A stretch of DNA of 64,000 nucleotides from Anderseniella sp. (GTDB taxonomy: Bacteria; Pseudomonadota; Alphaproteobacteria; Rhizobiales; Aestuariivirgaceae), in NCBI GenBank assembly GCA_030626025.1, contig DAOUPT010000009.1, positions 1 through 64,000 on the forward strand. The letters are read 5' to 3'. A program made the translations under genes and the position numbers. This document shows positions 58,027 to 64,000 of the stretch, piece by piece. Position 1 is the first letter of the stretch. Each line of letters starts with the position of its first letter. The notes beneath the pieces are model-generated. The model was not told the DNA's origin, made no database searches, and was given only the letters and a program-made list of their open reading frames with translations.

Positions 58027-58872
58027 ATGACAGAAAATGACCCATTGCACCGAATCGCTGCCGCTCTTGAACGCCTTGCACCGGCTGAACCGGCAAAACC
58101 GGATTTTAATCAGGCCAGCGCATTTATCTGGCAATCAAACGGCTCACTACAGCCGGTAAAGGCCGTAAACCGGGTTGAACTTGGCCTGTTAAAGGGCATT
58201 GAGCGCACCAAAGACATACTGATCGAAAACACCGAGCGCTTTGCCAATGGTTTCAGCGCCAATAATGCCTTGCTGTGGGGTGCCCGCGGCATGGGCAAAA
58301 GCTCGCTGGTCAAGGCGGCCCACCATTTTGTTGATAAAAACAGCGACTGCGCCCTGAAACTGATCGAAATTCATCGTGAAGACATCGAATCCCTGCCCCA
58401 ATTGATGGGCTTTGTTCGCACCTCGCCGGACTATCGCTTCATTGTTTTTTGCGACGACCTGTCCTTTGATGGCGATGATACCAGCTATAAATCTCTCAAA
58501 GCGGCCCTTGATGGCGGCATTGAAGGGCGACCGGAAAACATGTTGTTCTATGCCACTTCCAACCGCCGTCACCTGCTGCCCCGCGACATGATGGAGAATG
58601 AACGCTCCACTGCCATCAATCCGGCAGAAGCGGTGCAGGAAAAAGTTTCGCTCTCAGACCGTTTCGGCCTCTGGCTCGGTTTCCACAATTGCAATCAAGA
58701 TGAATTTCTGGAAATGGTCGAAGGCTATTGCCAACATTACAAACTGAAAATCGCCAAACGTGACTGGCAACCACAAGCAATCGAATGGGCCGTGACCCGC
58801 GGCTCCCGCTCTGGCCGGGTCGCTTGGCAATTTGTTCAAGATTTAGCTGGTCGATTAGGCGAAAATATCTAA
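58027..58872 (+). CDS. DUF815-family AAA+-like ATPase
   Basis: The 281-residue protein contains a P-loop ATPase: Walker A WGARGMGKSSLVKA near residues 86-98 and Walker B RFIVFCDDLSFDG, plus an arginine-rich C-terminal lid (TRGSRSGRVAWQF). The match is DUF815. Function is unknown, though it is widespread. ATG 58027 has AGAG eight bases upstream; GTG 58006 with AAGG six bases upstream is an equally possible start. A strong terminator follows 19 bases after the stop. Confidence 0.88.
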   Translation: MTENDPLHRIAAALERLAPAEPAKPDFNQASAFIWQSNGSLQPVKAVNRVELGLLKGIERTKDILIENTERFANGFSANNALLWGARGMGKSSLVKAAHHFVDKNSDCALKLIEIHREDIESLPQLMGFVRTSPDYRFIVFCDDLSFDGDDTSYKSLKAALDGGIEGRPENMLFYATSNRRHLLPRDMMENERSTAINPAEAVQEKVSLSDRFGLWLGFHNCNQDEFLEMVEGYCQHYKLKIAKRDWQPQAIEWAVTRGSRSGRVAWQFVQDLAGRLGENI

Positions 58873-58891
58873 TTCCAGTCCCCAAACGCCA

Positions 58892-58919
58892 AAAAACCCG
58901 GCTGGGAAACCGGGTTTTT
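58892..58919. terminator. Bidirectional rho-independent terminator
   Basis: AAAAACCCGG (58892-58901) pairs perfectly with CCGGGTTTTT (58910-58919) around an eight-base loop. The GC core is followed by T5 on the plus strand and by T5-6 on the minus strand. It lies between the convergent DUF815 gene and the LytM lipoprotein gene and should stop transcription from both sides. Confidence 0.9.
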
Positions 58920-58969
58920 CGATTGTTTTGCAGGGGGACTCTGCGTCTGGGAGAATTTACCTATACGGT

Positions 58970-60211
58970 TTAATTCAACGCAGCAGTTTTTGAAGTCAGA
59001 TACTTCATCGGGTTTACCGCACTTGCGCCTTTGCGGACTTCAAAGTGCAGTTGCGGGGTTTTGACAGAACCGGTCTGACCCGCTTTGGCAATCACAGTGC
59101 CACGTTTAACCGTATCACCGCGTTTGACAAATAATTGTTTGTTGTGGGCATAGGCCGTGACCCAACCGTTTTTGTGGCGAACCAGAACAAGGTTGCCATA
59201 GCCTTTCAGCTCGTTACCGGCGTAAGCAACGATACCTGCTTCTGCAGAGCGAACGCTGGTTCCCTCAGGCACAGCAATATTGATACCTTCATTGCGCAAT
59301 CCGCCCGGTTTTTTACCAAAACTGGAGATAACCCGGCCTTTAACCGGCCAACGGAAAGTAGAATTGGTGGTTTGAATAACCGGAGCCGCTGTTTGCGGAA
59401 CGGTCTTTTGCACCTGTTGAATAGGAGCCGGTTGAATACGGTCTGTGTTCTTGGTGACAATCCTGATTGGTTTGCGTTTGAACGGCGCAGTTTTTGGTGC
59501 CATTGCCACTCTGTAACCGGTTGATTTGCCCGGAATATTAACCATCTGTCCGACATTAAGACTATACGGCGCTGCCAGATTATTGTGTTTGGCAATGCTA
59601 TAAGGGTTCTGGTTGTAGGTGCGACCAAGTGAGAACAGGGTTTCACCTGCCTTCACACTATGCGCGCCACTGCTGGCAAAATTCCGCTTTTTCGGTACCG
59701 GTGCACTTGCGGCGCGATATTTGGGTTGTTGAGGTGTAAAACTTGGTGCCGGTGAACTTGGAGTTGCTACACCCGGCACTTTTAACCGCTGGCCAACATT
59801 TACAGCATAAGGATATGAGATCCCGTTAGCACTGGCCAGTTGCGGCACAGACAAGCCATTGGCGCGGGCCAGTGAATACATGGTTTGGCCGGATTTAACT
59901 GTAATGAAACCGTTTGTTGCCGGGCGATAAGCAGCTGTTTTAACGGGAGCTTTATAAGCCGTTGGTGCTTTGTAGGTGTTTGCCGGTTGCTGCCAAGAAG
60001 GACGAACCGAACCTTGATCTGGGGAGCCTGACAACTGAGTGCGTGAGACACCAGTATCGGTTGCCTTGCTTGGCACAGATGCTGTGTTTACTGGTGGATA
60101 ACTGCCAAACCGGTCAACTGAAGATGAACAGGCTGCAACACTGATGGATGCTGTGGCTAAAACCAGGCCGCGAATGGCAAGACCTGCACGACGTCGGTCA
60201 AAATGACTCAT
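58970..60211 (-). CDS. NlpD-like lipoprotein: two LysM domains plus degenerate LytM (M23) domain
   Basis: The 413-residue lipoprotein has a lipobox around C28 (SVAAC), LysM domains at about 102-146 and 183-228 for peptidoglycan binding, and a LytM domain at about 300-405. Three of four zinc ligands of active M23 peptidases are missing: the first His is N307, the Asp is N311 (RNEGIN), and the first His of the HxH motif is Q387; only H389 remains. It should therefore act like EnvC or NlpD, activating amidases during cell division, not as a hydrolase. ATG 60211 is chosen; the in-frame start at 60241 would bury the signal peptide. Confidence 0.92.
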   Translation of the reverse strand: MSHFDRRRAGLAIRGLVLATASISVAACSSSVDRFGSYPPVNTASVPSKATDTGVSRTQLSGSPDQGSVRPSWQQPANTYKAPTAYKAPVKTAAYRPATNGFITVKSGQTMYSLARANGLSVPQLASANGISYPYAVNVGQRLKVPGVATPSSPAPSFTPQQPKYRAASAPVPKKRNFASSGAHSVKAGETLFSLGRTYNQNPYSIAKHNNLAAPYSLNVGQMVNIPGKSTGYRVAMAPKTAPFKRKPIRIVTKNTDRIQPAPIQQVQKTVPQTAAPVIQTTNSTFRWPVKGRVISSFGKKPGGLRNEGINIAVPEGTSVRSAEAGIVAYAGNELKGYGNLVLVRHKNGWVTAYAHNKQLFVKRGDTVKRGTVIAKAGQTGSVKTPQLHFEVRKGASAVNPMKYLTSKTAALN

Positions 60212-60317
60212 AACTAAAACCCCAAAACTCGGTACTAACAAACTTACTGTCCGTTATAGTGAACAAAATTGGTTAAGAGAGCGTTTATGGATTCTCGAAA
60301 TTTGGAATTTTTTTACC

Positions 60318-60980
60318 CTATTTTTCGCGCGCCACACCTTTTTCGCGCGCCACTCCGGCAACCATCGGCACAAAGCGAACACTCATCAGTTTTGTTTCTT
60401 TAAAACCGTCACCATCGCGTTCGACCTTCAACAAAGCCTGATGACCCCTGCCCTCATCCACCGGAATAATCATAATGCCGGTTTCACTTAGCTGATCAGC
60501 AAGGGCTTGCGGGACTTCGGCGGCAGCGGCGGTGACAATAATATGATCAAATGGTGCCTGCTGCGGCCAGCCCTTATAGCCATCGCCAACCAGTGTTGTG
60601 ATGTTGCGCAAGGCCAGTTTTTCAAACAATTTCTGGGCTTTTATCGACAAGGTTCGATAGCGCTCAATGGTATAAACCCGTCGGCATAATTTTGATAAAA
60701 CCGCAGCTTGATACCCCGACCCAGTGCCAATCTCCAGCACCTTGCTACGTTCGTTCAGCCGTAATTGCTCGGTCATGAAAGCAACGATGAAGGGTTGCGA
60801 AATCGTCTGGCCACAGGAAATCGGCAAAGACTGATCAAGATAAGCCTGATCGACAAATGGCCCGGACACGAACAATTCCCGTGGTGTGGTCTCAAGTGCC
60901 TCCAGCACCCGCATATCGCGAATGCCTTGAGCCCGCAGATCCATCACCAACTTTGCTTTTACCGCATCGCCAACAGTCAT
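60318..60980 (-). CDS. pcm: Protein-L-isoaspartate O-methyltransferase
   Basis: The 220-residue SAM-dependent enzyme repairs isoaspartyl residues. Motifs include PISCGQTISQPFIVAFMTEQL and VLEIGTGSGYQAAVLSKL. The C-terminus repeats GVAREK twice because of an 18-bp tandem duplication just before the stop (60321-60356). It follows surE by two bases, the familiar surE-pcm pair. Confidence 0.96.
   Translation of the reverse strand: MTVGDAVKAKLVMDLRAQGIRDMRVLEALETTPRELFVSGPFVDQAYLDQSLPISCGQTISQPFIVAFMTEQLRLNERSKVLEIGTGSGYQAAVLSKLCRRVYTIERYRTLSIKAQKLFEKLALRNITTLVGDGYKGWPQQAPFDHIIVTAAAAEVPQALADQLSETGIMIIPVDEGRGHQALLKVERDGDGFKETKLMSVRFVPMVAGVAREKGVAREK
60321..60356. repeat. 18-bp tandem duplication at the end of pcm
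   Basis: TTTTTCGCGCGCCACACC (60321-60338) is repeated at 60339-60356 with one base changed. It duplicates the last six codons of pcm in frame, giving a doubled GVAREK tail. This looks like a slippage event that did not disturb the catalytic domain. Confidence 0.9.
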
Positions 60981-60982
60981 AA

Positions 60983-61753
60983 TTAACCCTTGTTACTGTT
61001 TAAAGCTCCACGCACGGTGTCCAGCGCTTCCACATGGGTCAGGTTCAAATGCAACGGCGTCACCGAAATATAGTTTTCATACAACGCCCAAAGGTCTGTA
61101 CCCGGCGCCGGATTAGAACGTTCGCGGCGAAAGCCAAACCAGTAATAAGGTTTGTTCCAGCCATCTTCACGTTCATCCAGCTCAAAATTGTTCTGGTCAC
61201 GCTTGCCTTGCCGAGTTGCTTCCACACCCTTTATGTCACCGGGCGCACAATCAGGAAAATTCACATTGAGCAGTCCACCCGGTCCGATATCCAGTTTGGC
61301 CAGATCAGCAATAACTTGCGGACCTTTTTGAATGGTCGGTTCATAACAAATAGAGTTTTGCGAACTTATGCCTTGCGCCTGACTGACAGCAATTGACCTG
61401 ATACCAAGAACAGCACCTTCCATGGCAGCAGCAATAGTACCGGAATAAGTCACATCATCGGCAATATTATGCCCGCGATTAACCCCCGACAAAACCAGAT
61501 CGGGTCGCTCGGGCATGGCTTTATGAACCGCCATCAAAACACAATCGGTTGGTGTGCCCTTAACCGCAAACCGTCGATCATCAATCTGGCGCATCCGTAT
61601 CGGGTCTGACAACGACAAAGAGTGAGACGCCCCTGATTGTTCAGCTTCGGGCGCAACCACCCAGACATCATCGCTGATGCTTCGGGCAATATTTTCCAGA
61701 ACGACTAACCCATCGGCATTTATACCATCATCATTGGTTACAAGAATGCGCAT
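60983..61753 (-). CDS. surE: 5'/3'-nucleotidase SurE
   Basis: The 256-residue metal-dependent phosphatase has the N-terminal ILVTNDDGINADG with the Asp pair, PEAEQSGASHSLSL and SGVNRGHNIADDVTYSGT. It dephosphorylates nucleoside monophosphates and is linked to stress survival. ATG 61753 is preferred to the adjacent TTG 61756. It lies between serS and pcm with almost no gaps. Confidence 0.97.
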   Translation of the reverse strand: MRILVTNDDGINADGLVVLENIARSISDDVWVVAPEAEQSGASHSLSLSDPIRMRQIDDRRFAVKGTPTDCVLMAVHKAMPERPDLVLSGVNRGHNIADDVTYSGTIAAAMEGAVLGIRSIAVSQAQGISSQNSICYEPTIQKGPQVIADLAKLDIGPGGLLNVNFPDCAPGDIKGVEATRQGKRDQNNFELDEREDGWNKPYYWFGFRRERSNPAPGTDLWALYENYISVTPLHLNLTHVEALDTVRGALNSNKG

Positions 61754-61756
61754 CAA

Positions 61757-63034
61757 TCAAGCCTCAATTTTGGTTAAGCCACCCATATAGGGCAACAGGG
61801 CATCGGGTACGGTAATCGAACCGTCTTCATTTTGGTAATTTTCCATAACCGCAACCAGCGTCCGGCCAACCGCCAGACCAGAGCCGTTAAGTGTATGGAT
61901 AAACCGCGTGCCTTTTCCTTCATCGGGCCGATAGCGGGCATCCATCCGCCGGGCCTGAAAATCACCACACACCGAACAGCTGGAAATCTCGCGATAAGCC
62001 TCCTGCCCGGGCAACCACACTTCCACATCATAGGTCAACTGCGCACCAAACCCCATATCGCCGGTACACAAGGCCAGCACCCGGTAATGCATACCCAATT
62101 GTTTGAGCACTTCCTCAGCACAAGAAGTCATCCGGTCAAGTTCCTGCCGCGATGTTTCAGGCGTGGTCAAACAAACCATCTCCACCTTCCAGAACTGATG
62201 CTGGCGAATAATGCCACGGGTATCGCGCCCGGCAGACCCTGCTTCTGAGCGAAAGCACGGCGTCAACGCCGTCAATCGCCTCGGCAAATCGGCCTCATCC
62301 ACAATGGATTCGCGAGCCATGTTGGTCAGCGGCACCTCAGATGTCGGGATCAGCCAGCGGCCATCAGTGGTCTTGAAAAGATCCTCGGCAAATTTCGGCA
62401 ATTGCCCGGTGCCATAAACCGCTTGATCACGCACCAGCAACGGCGGGCTGACTTCGGTATAGCCATTTTGTTCAGTCTGCAAATTCAGCATAAACTGCCC
62501 GATGGCTCGCTCCATCCTGGCCAGTTTGCCTTTCAGAATAACGAATCGGGCCCCGGACATTCCGGCAGCCGTTTCGAAATCCATCATGCCAAGCGCTTCA
62601 CCAAGCTCAAAATGCTGTTTGGGCGCAAACTCCAATTGCGGCGCATTACCATACTGGCGAACTTCAACGTTGTCTGCTTCATCGGCCCCGTCAGGTGTTT
62701 CAACAAGCGGAATGTTGGGAATCGCTGACAGCAATTCTTTCAACTCATCATCAACCCGCTTTTGATCATCACCGGCAGTTTGAATAACCAACTTCAGCTC
62801 AGCAACTTCAGCTTTCAACATTTCGGCAAGGTCTTTGTCACCACCACCCATGGCTTTGCCAATCTCTTTGGAGGCCACATTACGGCGACTTTGTGCATCT
62901 TGTAGTTTTTGGACATGAACACGTCGCTGATCATCAAGCGCAACAACTTTATCGGCAACCGCTTCACCTCCGCGACGCGCCATTCCGGCATCAAACGCCT
63001 CAGCATTTTCGCGAATCCATTTCGTATCAAACAT
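61757..63034 (-). CDS. serS: Serine--tRNA ligase
   Basis: The 425-residue class II synthetase has an N-terminal coiled-coil arm (residues about 25-105) and catalytic motifs including [38 protein letters not shown] and [18 protein letters not shown]. Length is normal. It is followed immediately by surE; the 93-base gap before it (63035-63127) separates it from tatC. Confidence 0.98.
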   Translation of the reverse strand: MFDTKWIRENAEAFDAGMARRGGEAVADKVVALDDQRRVHVQKLQDAQSRRNVASKEIGKAMGGGDKDLAEMLKAEVAELKLVIQTAGDDQKRVDDELKELLSAIPNIPLVETPDGADEADNVEVRQYGNAPQLEFAPKQHFELGEALGMMDFETAAGMSGARFVILKGKLARMERAIGQFMLNLQTEQNGYTEVSPPLLVRDQAVYGTGQLPKFAEDLFKTTDGRWLIPTSEVPLTNMARESIVDEADLPRRLTALTPCFRSEAGSAGRDTRGIIRQHQFWKVEMVCLTTPETSRQELDRMTSCAEEVLKQLGMHYRVLALCTGDMGFGAQLTYDVEVWLPGQEAYREISSCSVCGDFQARRMDARYRPDEGKGTRFIHTLNGSGLAVGRTLVAVMENYQNEDGSITVPDALLPYMGGLTKIEA

Positions 63035-63127
63035 AACTTTAACCGCCCAATCAGAATCGAGGTTTATTTTTGTGATAATTGTATAAGCGCACTGATGCGA
63101 GAAGGCAAAGGGAGAGTAGAAGCAGAT

Positions 63128-63931
63128 TTACTCCTGCTCACCATCATCATTGCCCGGATCAGACTCTTCAGCCATACGTCGTTTTTCGATCATGCCGACA
63201 GCAATAATCGCAAGTTCATACAATCCAACCAGCGGTATCGCTAGGCCAAGTTGCGAAAACGGATCGGGCGGGGTAAAGATTGCCGCTAGCGTTACAACGC
63301 CAACAATGGCGTATTTGCGTTTGCCGCGTAATCCATCAGCTGAAACCACGCCGATTTTTCCCAGCAATGTCAGAATCACCGGCAGCTGAAAACAAAAGCC
63401 AAAAGCCAAAATCAGCGTCATGATCAAACTGAGATAGTCAGAAACCCGCTGCTGCAACTCAATGGCGATGACACCATCACCGGCGGCGCGTTCAAAGCTC
63501 AGGAAAAACTTCATCGCAGTTGGCATAATAAAGAAAAACACCAGCGCCGCACCGAGCATAAACAAAAATGGTGTCGCCAGCAAAAACGGCAAAAATGCCT
63601 TTCTTTCATTCTTGTACAAGCCGGGCGCAACAAATTTATAAATCTGCGCTGCAATCAGCGGAAAGGCAATAAACAAGCCGCCGAACATGCCAATTTTCAA
63701 TTGTGTAAAGAAAAACTCCTGCGCTGCCAGAAATTGCAGCTTGATCTCTTTTCCTTCACCAACTGCGGTTTGATAGGGAATCAACAGAATATCAAAAATA
63801 TCATCCGCAACAGCAAAACAGGCAATAAATGCTACGATAAAACCGGCCACGCCATAAATCAACCGGGTGCGCAACTCTACTAAATGCTCGATCAAAGGCG
63901 CCTTGCTGTCATCAATGTCTCGTTCATTCAT
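63128..63931 (-). CDS. tatC: Sec-independent protein translocase TatC
   Basis: The 267-residue membrane protein has the N-terminal [17 protein letters not shown], the TatBC contact region, and about six helices including [11 protein letters not shown] on the periplasmic loop and [21 protein letters not shown]. It is the docking core for twin-arginine substrates. The C-terminal tail is acidic ([12 protein letters not shown] type). tatB lies 12 bases upstream. Confidence 0.97.
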   Translation of the reverse strand: MNERDIDDSKAPLIEHLVELRTRLIYGVAGFIVAFIACFAVADDIFDILLIPYQTAVGEGKEIKLQFLAAQEFFFTQLKIGMFGGLFIAFPLIAAQIYKFVAPGLYKNERKAFLPFLLATPFLFMLGAALVFFFIMPTAMKFFLSFERAAGDGVIAIELQQRVSDYLSLIMTLILAFGFCFQLPVILTLLGKIGVVSADGLRGKRKYAIVGVVTLAAIFTPPDPFSQLGLAIPLVGLYELAIIAVGMIEKRRMAEESDPGNDDGEQE

Positions 63932-63943
63932 CGCTGACTGCCT

Positions 63944-64000
63944 CTAACTTTTCTTCACTGCAGGTTTTTTCGCAGCTTTTTTAGCCGCTGTTTTCCTGGC
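63944..64000 (-). CDS. tatB: Sec-independent protein translocase TatB, C-terminal fragment (cut by window edge)
   Basis: Only the last 18 codons are present. They encode a Lys/Ala-rich tail (ARKTAAKKAAKKPAVKKS) followed by TAG at 63944-63946. The frame is open to the right edge and sits directly before tatC, where tatB is normally found; low-complexity basic tails are usual in alphaproteobacterial TatB. The conserved domain lies outside the window. Confidence 0.75.
   Translation of the reverse strand, partial: ARKTAAKKAAKKPAVKKS

Noticed and set aside
1-64000. Mobile elements, prophage, toxin-antitoxin or defence systems
   Set aside because: No transposase, integrase, phage, restriction or Cas-like protein was recognised. 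The RatA-like protein is better explained as a COQ10-type protein next to lipA.

Overview
The window reads as a gene-dense core-genome segment of an alphaproteobacterium, most likely from the Hyphomicrobiales (Rhizobiales) or a near relative. The reasons are the gene orders tgt-queA-ppi-ppi-coaD-(rhtB)-gyrA, trpE-trpG-trpD-trpC-moaC-moeA, dusB-ntrB-ntrC-ntrY-ntrX-trkA, lipA next to a COQ10/RatA-type gene, cinA and fused ispDF, and yajC-secD-secF followed by an NDUFAF6-like gene. A palindrome of the kind scattered through Rhizobiales genomes also lies at 31523-31566. I see no insertion sequence, prophage, CRISPR array, transposase, integrase or plasmid gene, and no stretch over 300 bases without a gene.

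Layout. 1-1000: a possible gene tail, tRNA-Lys(UUU) and a secreted pentapeptide-repeat protein. 914-23012, all minus strand: LysE exporter, M19 dipeptidase, 8-oxoguanine deaminase, CoxG, tgt/queA (queuosine), two cyclophilins, coaD, RhtB exporter, gyrA, a small secreted protein, aldo/keto reductase, DUF1489, a biotin-dependent carboxylase alpha subunit, kdsA, a VOC protein, an MscS channel, pyrG, secG and tpiA. 23167-31521, plus strand: PpiD-type chaperone, the tryptophan operon, moaC, moeA and a basic M15-type peptidase. 31577-40544, minus strand: trkA, a 9 x 18-bp tandem array, then the nitrogen two-component block ntrX-ntrY-ntrC-ntrB with dusB. 40617-42286, plus: ispDF and cinA. 42292-47169, minus: RatA/COQ10, lipA, GlsB, lpd, hflX, hfq. 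47463-52254, plus: uvrA, a secreted unknown, trmFO. 52220-57869, minus: DUF4153 protein, NDUFAF6-like protein, secF, secD, yajC. 58027-58872, plus: DUF815 ATPase, then a bidirectional terminator. 58970-64000, minus: NlpD-like LytM lipoprotein, pcm, surE, serS, tatC, tatB (cut by the window edge).

Most genes are housekeeping: envelope (kdsA, Sec, Tat, LytM), translation and tRNA modification (tgt, queA, dusB, trmFO, serS), DNA topology and repair (gyrA, uvrA), amino-acid and cofactor synthesis (trp, moa/moe, coaD, lipA, ispDF), and nitrogen signalling (ntrBC, ntrYX). Many neighbours overlap by ATGA, GTGA or TGATG, which points to translational coupling.

I found no unmistakable new multi-gene system. 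The points most worth a second look are: a tRNA-guanine transglycosylase in which all four expected zinc ligands are replaced; the 18-bp array that contains the ntrX stop codon; nested direct repeats upstream of uvrA; a probable rearrangement joint between moeA and trkA marked by the palindromic repeat; and several family members that have lost catalytic residues (LytM lipoprotein, NDUFAF6-like protein, NtrX).
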